From: an uncultured beta proteobacterium
GTDB taxonomy: Bacteria; Pseudomonadota; Gammaproteobacteria; Burkholderiales; Burkholderiaceae_C
NCBI GenBank assembly: GCA_903906695.1
Contig: CAIVLG010000034.1
Location: 1 to 64,000, forward strand
Direction: 5' to 3'
Length of the DNA stretch: 64,000 nt
The notes under the pieces are model-generated. The model saw only the letters and a program-made list of their open reading frames with translations, was not told the DNA's origin and did no database searches. The translations under genes and the position numbers were made by a program. Shown in pieces: positions 34,097 to 43,720 of the stretch. Position 1 is the first letter of the stretch. Every line of letters begins with the position of its first letter.

Positions 34097-35971
34097 ATGG
34101 ACCCCCGCATGCTTGACTATTACAACCGTGAACTCGCCTATGTGCGTGAACAGGGAGCAGAATTTGCGGAGCAGTTCCCGAAAGTGGCTGCGCGGCTGGG
34201 CATGCGCGGTATCGAGGTGGCCGATCCTTACGTGGAACGCCTGATCGAGGGTTTTGCATTCATGTCGGCGCGCGTGCAACTCAAGATGGACGCCGAGTTT
34301 CCACGCTTTTCGCAGCGTCTGCTGGACCTGGTGTATCCCGGCTACCTGGCGCCAACGCCGGCCATGGGTATCGCCCGTTTTGAGCCCTCGAAGTCACAGG
34401 GCGGCTCACCCGAAGGCTATGTCTTGCCGCGCCACTCCCGTCTGCGTGCACGCCTGCCGGCGCACGAGCAGACCGCCTGCGAGTTTCGCACCGCCCATCA
34501 ACTGACCCTTTGGCCGCTCAGGCTGGCCGAGGCCCGCTTGACCGCTGCACCGCCGGATCTGCCGATGGACGGATTTCGATCGGCAGCGCTGGTGCGGGGT
34601 GCGCTGCGGATGGTGTTCGAGACCACCGGTCAGATTGATGTCTCAACTCTGAAACTCGACTCCTTGCCCCTCTTTGTGAGCGGCACACCCGATATTTCTT
34701 CCAAACTGCAGGAGTTGATTCACACCCAGTGCGTGGGTCTGCTGGTGCATGCGGGTGGTTCGCCGGTTCGCACCCCGGTCCCCTATCCCGCCAGCGCTGT
34801 CAGCTGCGAAGGATTCGCCTCGGAGCAGGCGATGCTGCCGCTCGATTCCCGTGCCTTTGATGGCTATCGACTGTTGCACGAGTATTTCGCTTTCCCCGAG
34901 CGTTACCGCTTCTTTGCGATCAATGGTCTGCAGCGAGCGCTGCCCCAAATCCAGGGTACCCGATTCGAGATTGTGGTGCTCCTAAAAACCAGTCAGGTGG
35001 CGCTCGAATCGGTCGTCGATGCCAACAATTTTTTGTTGCATTGCGCGCCTGTGGTGAATTTGTTTGAGCGTGTTTCAGACCGCATCCCGGTCAGCGCGAA
35101 CCGGTTTGAATATCATGCGGTGATCGATCGCGGCCGTCCGCTTGACTTCGAGATTCACAGCGTCACCCGTGTTACCGGACACCTCAACGAGTCGGATCGG
35201 GAAATTGCCTTTCAACCGTTTTATGCTGCAACCGATACCGATCGCCGGGGCAAGGGCGCCTACTTTTCAGTTCGCCGCGAACCTCGTTTGCTGTCTGAGA
35301 AAGCGCGGCGGCAAGGGCCCCGTACCGGCTACATCGGCAGCGAATGTTTTTTGTCCCTGGTCGATGCCAACGAGGCGCCTTACGCATCCGATCTCAGGCA
35401 GATCACGGTCGAGGCGCTGTGTACCAATCGCGATTTGTCCCTGCTCACGCCGCTGGGCAACGCGGGATCCGATCTGAGCTTGCTGGCATCGGCGCCGGTG
35501 GACGAAATTCGCTTTGTGGTCACTCCAACGAGACCGACACCGGCCCTGGCCGAGCGCGAAATCACCTGGCGACTGATTTCTCACCTCAGCCTTAATTACC
35601 TGACCCTGACCGACGTCAGTCCGGAGCATGGGGCCAGCGCGCTGCGCGAGTTGCTGGCGCTCTACGCACGACTCGGTGGTGCTGGCACCGAAGCGCAGAT
35701 CGATGCGGTTCAGAAATTGACCGTCAAGGAGGTGAATCGTCGTGTGCCTCGCACCGGTCCGATTGTCTTTGGCCGTGGTGTTCAGCTGGAACTGCTGATC
35801 GATGAAATTCCCCTTGCGGGGGTCAGCCCCTGGCTGTTAGGCGCTGTTCTGGAGCAGTTTTTCGCGCGCCATGTCGGTATCAATTCGTTCACCGAGTTTG
35901 TCTTGCGCAGCATTCAGCGCGGGCCTGTGGCCGAGTGGCAAGCGCGCATTGGACGGCGTCCCAGTGTATGA
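34097..35971 (+). CDS. tssF: TssF, T6SS baseplate wedge protein
   Basis: The protein has 624 residues. The N-terminus DPRMLDYYNRELAYVREQG is the family signature, followed by ADPYVERLIEGFAFMSARVQ and RFSQRLLDLVYPGYLAPTPAM. The C-terminus has GRGVQLELLIDE and LEQFFARHVGINSFTEF. TssF forms the baseplate wedge with TssG and TssE. Its stop overlaps the tssG start (ATGA). Confidence 0.95.
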   Translation: MDPRMLDYYNRELAYVREQGAEFAEQFPKVAARLGMRGIEVADPYVERLIEGFAFMSARVQLKMDAEFPRFSQRLLDLVYPGYLAPTPAMGIARFEPSKSQGGSPEGYVLPRHSRLRARLPAHEQTACEFRTAHQLTLWPLRLAEARLTAAPPDLPMDGFRSAALVRGALRMVFETTGQIDVSTLKLDSLPLFVSGTPDISSKLQELIHTQCVGLLVHAGGSPVRTPVPYPASAVSCEGFASEQAMLPLDSRAFDGYRLLHEYFAFPERYRFFAINGLQRALPQIQGTRFEIVVLLKTSQVALESVVDANNFLLHCAPVVNLFERVSDRIPVSANRFEYHAVIDRGRPLDFEIHSVTRVTGHLNESDREIAFQPFYAATDTDRRGKGAYFSVRREPRLLSEKARRQGPRTGYIGSECFLSLVDANEAPYASDLRQITVEALCTNRDLSLLTPLGNAGSDLSLLASAPVDEIRFVVTPTRPTPALAEREITWRLISHLSLNYLTLTDVSPEHGASALRELLALYARLGGAGTEAQIDAVQKLTVKEVNRRVPRTGPIVFGRGVQLELLIDEIPLAGVSPWLLGAVLEQFFARHVGINSFTEFVLRSIQRGPVAEWQARIGRRPSV

Positions 35972-37122
35972 ACATGGCGCCCGGGCAGAAATCCTTCGCT
36001 GTTTCCAGGTCGCCTGAAGAGCGCCTGCAACGCCTCTTTGCGGGTCTGGCCGTCGACGCCAGTCAGTTCGATTTTTATTACGTGATGCGCCACGTTGACG
36101 CTGCCGTGCCCGGAACAGTGCCACTGGGGCGGGCCGCGCGGCCGCTGGCGGAGCCTCTGCGGCTCACGCAACAGCCTTCGCTCATATTTGCGCCGGGCGC
36201 GTTGCACCAGTACCGCCCGGGTGTTGCGGCACGCGGCTTCGGGCGACTCTCGGTTTATCACTTTGGTTTGTTCGGTCCGAATGGCGCATTACCGCAGCAT
36301 TTGACCGAATATGTACAGGAGCGCATGCTGCACGCCAATGACCCTACGATGGCACGTTTCTGCGACATCTTCCAGCATCGCATGATCCTGTTGTTTTATC
36401 GGGCCTGGGCGGACTGTCAGGCGGTCACCAGTCTTGATCAACCTGAGCGTGACGCTTTTGGCAGATTTGCCGCGAGTTTGGTGGGACTCGGACAAGACAC
36501 ACTGCGCAATCGCGACCTGGTACCAGACCACGTCAAACTGCACCATGCCGGTCATCTGGCGCGCCAGACGCGCAATGTCGAAGGTCTGGCGCGTCCGCTG
36601 GCGGCATTGCTTCGAGTGGCGGTCAAAGTCGAGGAGTATTGCCTGCAGTGGCTTGTCCTGGCTGACGCGGATCGCACTCGCCTGGCCTCGGTCGCGGTCG
36701 CGGGCGACGCATCTCAGCGGCTGCAAATCGGCCAGGAATCGTCGCGTCTGGGGCAGGGAGCCATCGCCGGTCAGCGGGTGCCCGATGTCCAGCACAAGTT
36801 TCGTCTGCGGCTGGGTGCCATGGGTTTGCGCCAGTTTGAGAGACTGTTGCCTGGGGGCGACCGTTTCTTCCAGGTTCGTGACTGGGTGCGCAATTATTTG
36901 GGTGTGGAGCTGGCGTGGGATGCAAGATTGGTGCTGGACAAAGCCCAGGTGCCGGCTGCGCGATTGGGTCACTACGGTCAACTCGGCTGGACCAGCTGGC
37001 TCGCCATGCCGGTGGGCAAGCGTCTGCTCGATGCCGACGATGTCGTACTCGATATTGAGCGCCTGAGCCGCGTTCGGACGCCTCAATCAATTGATCAACC
37101 GAAGGAGCAACTTCATGTCTGA
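35968..37122 (+). CDS. tssG: TssG, T6SS baseplate protein
   Basis: The protein has 384 residues. Typical elements are SPEERLQRLFAGLAVDASQF, then FDFYYVMRHVD, GALHQYRPG, LSVYHFGLFGPNGALP, FCDIFQHRMILLFYRAWAD and, near the end, GQLGWTSWLAMP. TssG bridges TssF and TssK in the baseplate. ATG 35968 overlaps the tssF stop. Its own stop overlaps tssH by eight bases. The start could also be the second Met (MAPGQ). Confidence 0.93.
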   Translation: MNMAPGQKSFAVSRSPEERLQRLFAGLAVDASQFDFYYVMRHVDAAVPGTVPLGRAARPLAEPLRLTQQPSLIFAPGALHQYRPGVAARGFGRLSVYHFGLFGPNGALPQHLTEYVQERMLHANDPTMARFCDIFQHRMILLFYRAWADCQAVTSLDQPERDAFGRFAASLVGLGQDTLRNRDLVPDHVKLHHAGHLARQTRNVEGLARPLAALLRVAVKVEEYCLQWLVLADADRTRLASVAVAGDASQRLQIGQESSRLGQGAIAGQRVPDVQHKFRLRLGAMGLRQFERLLPGGDRFFQVRDWVRNYLGVELAWDARLVLDKAQVPAARLGHYGQLGWTSWLAMPVGKRLLDADDVVLDIERLSRVRTPQSIDQPKEQLHV

Positions 37123-39793
37123 AATCAGTCGGGCCGCATTGTTCGGCAAACTCAATCCCCTTCTCTACAAAGCGATCGAGGGAGCCACCGTTTTTTGCAA
37201 GTTGCGTGGCAATCCCTATGTCGAGTTGGTGCATTGGTTGCATCAGATATTGAGCACCAGTGACAGCGATCTGCATCGCATCATCCGACACTTTCAGTTG
37301 GATGCATCCAAACTGGCGGCCGACCTGACACGTGCGCTGGACCGCTTGCCACGCGGCGCGACTGCCATTTCAGATCTGTCCGAACACATCTCTGATTCAG
37401 TCGAGCGTGCCTGGGTCTACGGTACCTTGAAATATGGCGACAGCCAGGTGCGCAGCGCCTACATCCTGGTCGGACTGGTCAAGACAAGCGGCCTGCGCAA
37501 CATCCTTTACGGCATTTCACGCGAGTTCGAGAAGCTGGGTATCGATGCGCTGGCGGAGAAACTGGCCGACATCGTCAAGGGTTCGCCGGAAGACGCTCTG
37601 GCCGCCAGCGATGGCAGCGGCATCGGTGGCGAGCCGGGCGAGGCCAGCGGTGCCATGGCACCAGCGCAGCTCGGCAAGCAGGAGGCACTCAAGAAATACG
37701 CAATCGATTTGACCGAAAAGGCGCGCAATGGCGAGCTCGATCCTGTCACAGGTCGCGACGAAGAGATTCGCCAGATCGTCGACATCCTGATGCGCCGACG
37801 CCAGAACAACCCGATCCTGACCGGCGAGGCGGGTGTTGGCAAGACCGCTGTTGTGGAGGGATTTGCCCTGCGTCTGGCCCGGGGTGACGTGCCGCCGCAA
37901 CTGCGCGAGGTGTCCTTGCTGTCGCTCGATATCGGGTTGCTGCAGGCGGGCGCCAGCATGAAGGGCGAGTTTGAACAACGCTTGCGCCAGGTGATCGACG
38001 AAGTTCAGGCCAGCCCCAAGCCGATCATCCTGTTTGTCGACGAGGTGCACACGCTGGTTGGCGCCGGTGGTCAGGCTGGCACCGGCGATGCTGCCAACCT
38101 GCTCAAGCCCGCACTGGCGCGCGGTACGTTGCGCACCATTGGCGCCACGACCTGGGCCGAATACAAGAAATACATCGAGAAAGACCCGGCGTTGACAAGG
38201 CGTTTCCAGGTTGTACAAGTGCCCGAGCCGGACGAGGCAAAGGCGGTGGCGATGTTGCGCGGTGTTGCGACCGTACTGGAAAAGCATCACAAGGTGCTGC
38301 TGCTTGACGAGGCCATCTCCGCTGCTGTCAGCCTGTCGCATCGCTACATTCCGGCGCGCCAGTTGCCCGACAAGGCGGTCAGCCTGCTCGATACCAGTTG
38401 TGCCCGCGTTGCGGTCAGCCAGCACGCTACACCCCCTGAGGTCGAAAATGTGCAGCGCCGTATTGAGATGCTCGACGTTGAGATTGGCATTATTGAACGC
38501 GAGGCGGCAGTCGGCATTCCTGTCGGTGAGCGGCTCGCGGAGGCCGGCGTGAAGCGGGCTGCCGCGGCCGAAGTACTCGCCGCCCTTGATCTTCGCTGGA
38601 AAGAGGAGAAAGCCCTGGTTGAGCAGGTGCTTGAATTACGTGGAAGACTGCGTGGCAGCGGTGACGGCAAGGTTGATAGCTCGGTGCCACTGGGCGATGA
38701 GGCGCGTGCCGCCATGCTTGAGAGTCTTGGCGAGATGCAACAGAAACTGGCCCTCATGCAGGGCGAGGCACCGCTCATCCTGCCGGCGGTCGATGCCCAG
38801 GCGGTGGCCTCGGTGGTGGCTGACTGGACCGGGATACCGGTCGGACGCATGGTCAAGAATGAGGTGGAGGCGATTTTGCACATCGCTGACACGCTCAATC
38901 AGCGAGTGATCGGACAACGCCACGGCCTGGACATGATCGCCAAGCGCATTCAGACCAGCCGCGCCCGACTCGATAACCCGAATAAGCCGATCGGCGTCTT
39001 CATGCTCGTGGGTCCATCCGGTGTCGGCAAGACCGAGACCGCATTGACTCTGGCCGAGACCCTTTACGGCGGTGAGCAAAACATGATCACCATCAACATG
39101 AGTGAATTTCAGGAGGCGCACACGGTCTCGACCCTCAAGGGCGCGCCACCGGGCTATGTGGGATATGGCGAGGGCGGAGTGCTGACCGAAGCGGTGCGGC
39201 GCAAACCCTATAGCGTGGTGCTGCTCGATGAGATCGAAAAAGCGCACAGCGATGTGCATGAAATCTTCTTTCAGGTGTTCGACAAGGGCATCATGGAAGA
39301 CGGAGAAGGGCGCCTGATCGACTTCAAGAACACCGTCATCATCCTGACCAGCAACGCCGGCAGTGATCTGGTCATGAGCATGACGCGCGACCCTGAACTG
39401 ATGCCCGAGCCCGAGCAGATCGCCAAGGCGCTGCGTGAGCCGCTGCTCAAGGTCTTTCCGGCCGCTTTGCTCGGGCGATTGCAGGTTATTCCCTATTTTC
39501 CTTTGAGCGACGAAATGCTGGGCAACATCATCCGTCTGCAACTCGGTCGTATCAAAAAGCGTATTGCTGAAAACCACAAGGCCCGGTTCAGCTATTCGGA
39601 GAATGTTGTCAAGCTCATATCATCGCGCTGTACCGAGATCGAGAGTGGCGGACGCATGATTGATGCGATCTTGACGAATACGATATTGCCCAGGCTGTCT
39701 GAAGAGTATTTGAAACGGACGATTGAAGGCCAGGCCATGGGAAACGTCGGCATGGATGTGACAGACGGGGATTTCAGCTATGTGTTTGATTGA
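37115..39793 (+). CDS. tssH: TssH (ClpV), AAA+ ATPase that recycles the T6SS sheath
   Basis: The protein has 892 residues. An N-terminal double Clp domain (about 1-165) is followed by two AAA+ modules. Module 1 has Walker A GEAGVGKTA and Walker B ILFVDEVHTL. A middle coiled-coil region (about 400-560) is next. Module 2 has Walker A GPSGVGKTE and Walker B VVLLDEIEKAH. Family-specific words such as RAALFGKLNPLLYKAIEGAT at the N-terminus separate ClpV from ClpB. It unfolds contracted TssBC sheath. ATG 37115 follows GGAG. Confidence 0.95.
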   Translation: MSEISRAALFGKLNPLLYKAIEGATVFCKLRGNPYVELVHWLHQILSTSDSDLHRIIRHFQLDASKLAADLTRALDRLPRGATAISDLSEHISDSVERAWVYGTLKYGDSQVRSAYILVGLVKTSGLRNILYGISREFEKLGIDALAEKLADIVKGSPEDALAASDGSGIGGEPGEASGAMAPAQLGKQEALKKYAIDLTEKARNGELDPVTGRDEEIRQIVDILMRRRQNNPILTGEAGVGKTAVVEGFALRLARGDVPPQLREVSLLSLDIGLLQAGASMKGEFEQRLRQVIDEVQASPKPIILFVDEVHTLVGAGGQAGTGDAANLLKPALARGTLRTIGATTWAEYKKYIEKDPALTRRFQVVQVPEPDEAKAVAMLRGVATVLEKHHKVLLLDEAISAAVSLSHRYIPARQLPDKAVSLLDTSCARVAVSQHATPPEVENVQRRIEMLDVEIGIIEREAAVGIPVGERLAEAGVKRAAAAEVLAALDLRWKEEKALVEQVLELRGRLRGSGDGKVDSSVPLGDEARAAMLESLGEMQQKLALMQGEAPLILPAVDAQAVASVVADWTGIPVGRMVKNEVEAILHIADTLNQRVIGQRHGLDMIAKRIQTSRARLDNPNKPIGVFMLVGPSGVGKTETALTLAETLYGGEQNMITINMSEFQEAHTVSTLKGAPPGYVGYGEGGVLTEAVRRKPYSVVLLDEIEKAHSDVHEIFFQVFDKGIMEDGEGRLIDFKNTVIILTSNAGSDLVMSMTRDPELMPEPEQIAKALREPLLKVFPAALLGRLQVIPYFPLSDEMLGNIIRLQLGRIKKRIAENHKARFSYSENVVKLISSRCTEIESGGRMIDAILTNTILPRLSEEYLKRTIEGQAMGNVGMDVTDGDFSYVFD

Positions 39794-39822
39794 AAATGCC
39801 AGTTATTTGACGGTCCGATCCA

Positions 39823-42180
39823 ATGGAACGAATTGTTGATGTTGTGACGCCTTTGGGCAGTGCCTTGTGGTTTCGGCAGATGAAGGGAACCGAGGCATTG
39901 TCGAGCCTTTTTGAATTTGAACTTACCTTGCACAGCAAGCAGTCTGGCTTGAGCGCCAAGGCCATGCTGGGCAAGGATGTGACGCTCAAGATCGCAACCG
40001 AAGGCGCCAAGGGGCAGCGCTACCTCAATGGCATTTGCACTCGATTCGGTGCCCGCGGGCGTGAAGGGGAACATCTTGTCTATACGGCCCGGTTGCGCCC
40101 CTGGTTGTGGTTGGCAGGCAGGCGTAGTGATTGCAAGATATTTCAATTCATGAAGGTACCGGACATCATTTCAGAGGTACTCGGCAAGTATGGATTTGCA
40201 TCTGCGGTCAAGTTGAAAAAGACTTACCGTGAATGGGATTACTGCGTTCAATATCAGGAGACGGACCTGAACTTTGTGATGCGCCTGATGGAGCACGAGG
40301 GGATTTATTTTTATTTCGAGCACTCCGACGGCGAGCACACCCTGGTGCTGGCGGACGACATGAGCTGTCATGCGCCCTTGCCCGGCAAGCCGAGCATCAA
40401 GTATTTCGGCGTGGATGCGGCTGGCGTCGCTGAGGAAGAGCATTTCAACAGCTGGCAGGTGCTTGAAGAAGTCAACTCGGGTGAGTACATCAGTGACGAC
40501 TACGATTTTGAAAATCCCCGGGGAGACCTTAAAACCAAACGCAAGAACGCCTTTGGCCACATGCACGATTCGTGGGAGCGCTACATGTGGCCGGGTGGTT
40601 ACGTGAATGTGGGCGACGGCGAAAATTATTCCGGTGTGCGGCTTGAATCGCTGGAGTCCGAACATGAACGCACGCAGGGTCAGACCACTGTGCGGACGAT
40701 GGCGCCAGGGTACTTATTCAATCTTGAACGCTGCCCGCGCGCTGACCAAAATCGCGAATACCTTTCGGTCGCGGTCGATTACCTGTTTCGCGACAATGCC
40801 AGAATGACCGCGGTCGGCGGCGGCGGTGGTGACGCTGACTGGAACATTCAGGTGACGGCACAACCCACGTCGTTACCTTACCGGCCACAACGGTTAACGC
40901 CGACGCCGCTGACCAACGGTCCGCAGACTGCGGTGGTGGTTGGGCCTGCCGGTGAAGAGATCTACACCGACAAATACGGCCGCGTCAAGGTTCAATTCTT
41001 CTGGGACCGTTACGGCAAGAAGGACGAGCACAGCAGTTGCTGGATTCGGGTCAGTCACCCCTGGGCCGGAGACAAGTGGGGCTTCATTCACATTCCTCGC
41101 ATCGGTCAGGAGGTTATTGTGGACTTCATCGGTGGCGATCCGGACTATCCAATGATCACCGGGTGCGTCTACAACGCCGACCAGATGCCGCCCTATGGCT
41201 TGCCCGACAACAAGACTGCCAGCGGCATAAAGTCGCGTTCCAGCAAAGGCGGCAGCGCGACCGATTTCAATGAAATACGGATGGAAGACAACAAGGGCAA
41301 GGAGCAACTCTATGTTCATGCCCAGCGCAATCTGGACACGGTGGTGGAGGCGAGCGAATCGCGCGTCGTCGGTGTTGACCGCAGCGCCCGCATCGGACAG
41401 CATGACAGCCGCTTTGTCGTCAAGAACGACAAGCAGGTAATCGGTGTCAATCAGGCGCTGCAAGTGCAGTCGAATCAGGATGTTGCCGTCGGCGGCAACC
41501 AGAATGTCAGTGTCAAGGGTGACCAGGGCAACATGGTGAATGGCAACCTGACGCAGAGCGTCGGCGGAATGTTGATGGAGAAGGTTGGCGGCGATCACCG
41601 GGAGAGTGTGGGTGGCAAACACACATTCACCGTCTCGTCGGACCAGAAGAACAATATCGGCGGCAAGCAGGTCAACTTCGTGCAGGGGGGGCGAAAGTCC
41701 ATCATCAAGGGCGAGGATGTCACGGTTGCGACCGGCAAGGCCAGTACCTTTGCAGCGGCTGGCTACAGCCTCATGACACCCGTCACCTATTCGCTGCAAA
41801 GCCTGACGCGCAAGGTCAAGGTGCTGGGGCAGGATGAAACCACGGTGGTTGGCATGCAGAGCCTGAAGGTGGGTGGAATGCGCAGCACCACCATCGGTGG
41901 TATCGATGAATGCAAGGTGGGCGGCGCCCAGACCACCACCGTTGGGGCTGCCAGCACACTTACCGCAACAGCGGCTGTCAGTATCACTGCGGGTGGTGCG
42001 GTGTCTGTGACCGGGGGTGCAGCGGTGACGGTGGTCGGTGCTACGGTCACGGTCACGGCGCCGGTCATCAATCTGGTCGGCATCGTCAATGTGGCGGGGC
42101 TGCTCAATGTGGCGGGAGCGATCACTACCACCAGCATCATTTCGCCGCTCTACACGCCCGGTGTCGGCAATATGGTGTAG
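39823..42180 (+). CDS. vgrG: VgrG (TssI), T6SS spike protein
   Basis: The protein has 785 residues. The gp27-like part (about 1-400) includes SLFEFELTLHSKQSGLSAKAMLG-type sequence, YCVQYQETDLNFVMRLMEHEG and YFYFEHSDGEHTL. The OB-fold gp5 part has DKYGRVKVQFFWDRYG and CWIRVSHPWAGDKWGFIHIPRIGQEV. The needle has many short GVNQ/VGGNQ/VGGDH-type repeats, and the last 80 residues are very rich in Val, Thr, Ala and Gly with no separate toxin domain. It forms the puncturing tip. No PAAR gene follows, so the tip protein must come from elsewhere. Confidence 0.94.
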   Translation: MERIVDVVTPLGSALWFRQMKGTEALSSLFEFELTLHSKQSGLSAKAMLGKDVTLKIATEGAKGQRYLNGICTRFGARGREGEHLVYTARLRPWLWLAGRRSDCKIFQFMKVPDIISEVLGKYGFASAVKLKKTYREWDYCVQYQETDLNFVMRLMEHEGIYFYFEHSDGEHTLVLADDMSCHAPLPGKPSIKYFGVDAAGVAEEEHFNSWQVLEEVNSGEYISDDYDFENPRGDLKTKRKNAFGHMHDSWERYMWPGGYVNVGDGENYSGVRLESLESEHERTQGQTTVRTMAPGYLFNLERCPRADQNREYLSVAVDYLFRDNARMTAVGGGGGDADWNIQVTAQPTSLPYRPQRLTPTPLTNGPQTAVVVGPAGEEIYTDKYGRVKVQFFWDRYGKKDEHSSCWIRVSHPWAGDKWGFIHIPRIGQEVIVDFIGGDPDYPMITGCVYNADQMPPYGLPDNKTASGIKSRSSKGGSATDFNEIRMEDNKGKEQLYVHAQRNLDTVVEASESRVVGVDRSARIGQHDSRFVVKNDKQVIGVNQALQVQSNQDVAVGGNQNVSVKGDQGNMVNGNLTQSVGGMLMEKVGGDHRESVGGKHTFTVSSDQKNNIGGKQVNFVQGGRKSIIKGEDVTVATGKASTFAAAGYSLMTPVTYSLQSLTRKVKVLGQDETTVVGMQSLKVGGMRSTTIGGIDECKVGGAQTTTVGAASTLTATAAVSITAGGAVSVTGGAAVTVVGATVTVTAPVINLVGIVNVAGLLNVAGAITTTSIISPLYTPGVGNMV

Positions 42181-42186
42181 CTCAAC

Positions 42187-43296
42187 ATGAATTCCGCTTC
42201 CACGTCCGCCAGACCATCGCAGGCTTCCCTTACTGCAATCACGCTGTGGCCCGCTGCGGTGCTGGCGCAGAATCTGGTGGCGGCAAAGCCGACGACCCGT
42301 ATTCTTGCGCTGGGCATGGCGTTGCAAACCGGCGCCCCGATCCACGACTGCGTTCAGGAGTTGGTGCGTGCCGCCGATCTCAGCCAAGGTGACCCGCTGG
42401 CGCTGAAATTGGTGGCGACCGCTCTGGGCGGCTTGCAACCTGGGCGTGCCACCGATCCGGTGCAGGCAGTCCTGGCCACGATGGTTGCGTCGGCGCACGA
42501 GTTGCCGGTTCGCATCGCTGCCGCCCATGCAATGTATCGGCTGCGTTGTCTGCCTGCGGCCGCCGTTGATTCGATCTGTCAGATGCTGCTGGATGCTGAC
42601 ACCGGTGCTCGCAAGGTTGCCCTGCTTGCTTTTTCGCCCTTTGCACGCAGTGCTCAGGGTGCAATTGCCGCCTGCATTGCTGGCACCGCCCCGGCGCAGT
42701 GGACTCAGCAGGCGCTGTTGGCGTTGGCGCGCAGCGCCGGAGAGGACGGGGCGGCACAGCGCTCTGTCGATGCTTTTGTCATGCGTTCGCTGTCGGGCAC
42801 AGCGCTGTTGCCAACCGGCATTGCTGCGTACGCCGCTCTGGCGTGCATCAATCCGCAGGGCGCTGCTCTGGCGGCTCTGGTCAAGGTTGCGGCGGATGCG
42901 CGGGCCGTGCAAGAGTCGTCGGCGGCGCTGGACGCACTCGGTGAACTCGGGGAGACAGCCCGTCCTGCGGTGCGTCATGTGGCTGAAATGTTGGTGGCGA
43001 CTGAAGATCCTGCGCGGGAGGAGTTGCTGTGCCGTACGCTTGTCAAGCTGCGCCCGACGCAGCGCGACTTACCGCTTGATCGCGTCCTTCAGCGCCTGCG
43101 CGACGCGCCGGATCGAGCGGCCGCAGCGCATTGCATGTTGCTGTGTCTGCATCCGAAGGAATTTGCTCGGGCTGGCGCCGTGCTGAGTCAGCGTTTTGCG
43201 GTCGCTGCCGATGCCCTCAGGCGGGTACTGTCGCAGACGCACAAGACGCTGACGGGTTTTGAATTGGGTGGCGATGTTGCCGCCGCAGGGAGTTGA
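42187..43296 (+). CDS. Unrecognised helical-repeat (HEAT-like) protein in the T6SS operon
   Basis: The protein has 369 residues, is Ala/Leu-rich (roughly a quarter Ala) and I do not recognise a named family. Repeating helical pairs such as LPVRIAAAHAMYRLRCLPAAAVDSI-like units, DADTGARKVALLAF and AARPAV/ETARPAVRHVAEML suggest a HEAT- or ARM-type solenoid over most of its length (about 30-340). No signal peptide is obvious; a cytoplasmic location is likely. It starts six bases after the vgrG stop and ends two bases before the small coiled-coil gene, so it is part of the T6SS operon. Position suggests a VgrG-loading adaptor, a baseplate accessory or an effector chaperone; none is proven. Confidence 0.6.
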   Translation: MNSASTSARPSQASLTAITLWPAAVLAQNLVAAKPTTRILALGMALQTGAPIHDCVQELVRAADLSQGDPLALKLVATALGGLQPGRATDPVQAVLATMVASAHELPVRIAAAHAMYRLRCLPAAAVDSICQMLLDADTGARKVALLAFSPFARSAQGAIAACIAGTAPAQWTQQALLALARSAGEDGAAQRSVDAFVMRSLSGTALLPTGIAAYAALACINPQGAALAALVKVAADARAVQESSAALDALGELGETARPAVRHVAEMLVATEDPAREELLCRTLVKLRPTQRDLPLDRVLQRLRDAPDRAAAAHCMLLCLHPKEFARAGAVLSQRFAVAADALRRVLSQTHKTLTGFELGGDVAAAGS

Positions 43297-43298
43297 AG

Positions 43299-43685
43299 AT
43301 GGCAGTGACCGATGCTTTGGCCAAGTCGATAGAAGACACCAAATCGTTTGTCGATCAGGCGTCACAAAAGATGGACACCGCGTCCAAATTGCTGAATGAG
43401 GACGTGGCGCTCGTCAACCAGGCGATGAAGGACTATCAGGACGTCAAGGAGATGGTGGAGAAGGCCAAGACCGACCTTTCTGATGCCATCGAAACCCTGG
43501 GTGAAGGTGTTGATTCCGCGTCCGACGGCGACGTCATCAGTCTGGCGGCCACGGTAGTCAAGGGTGTGGCGCAGGTGACCGAAGCAATGGCTCGATACTC
43601 CAAGGCCTTCTCCGATCTGAAACACAAGGTGGAAAGCTACAAAAAGGCGGTTGAACACAATGAACAAGTCATACGCGCGTTCTAA
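43299..43685 (+). CDS. Small coiled-coil protein of unknown function in the T6SS operon
   Basis: The protein has 128 residues, is charged and almost entirely helical. Heptad-like stretches cover about 5-65 (TKSFVDQASQKMDTASKLL, NQAMKDYQDVKEMVEKAK) and 90-128 (YSKAFSDLKHKVESYKKAVE). The middle has a small hydrophobic segment (DVISLAATVVKGVAQVTEAM). There is no signal peptide. GGGAG precedes ATG 43299. Size and helical character are reminiscent of small secreted helical-hairpin proteins, but it could equally be a chaperone. It lies between the helical-repeat gene and tssK. Confidence 0.65.
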   Translation: MAVTDALAKSIEDTKSFVDQASQKMDTASKLLNEDVALVNQAMKDYQDVKEMVEKAKTDLSDAIETLGEGVDSASDGDVISLAATVVKGVAQVTEAMARYSKAFSDLKHKVESYKKAVEHNEQVIRAF

Positions 43686-43720
43686 GATGACCGCGAATCG
43701 AGTCTTCATCGGAGGTGCCC

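Noticed and set aside
40894-42978. Very long open frame (694 codons) on the minus strand across vgrG and the next gene
   Set aside because: It is antisense to the clear VgrG coding sequence, shows low-complexity His/Arg/Gln-rich translation and no recognisable domain; long antisense frames are common in GC-rich DNA.
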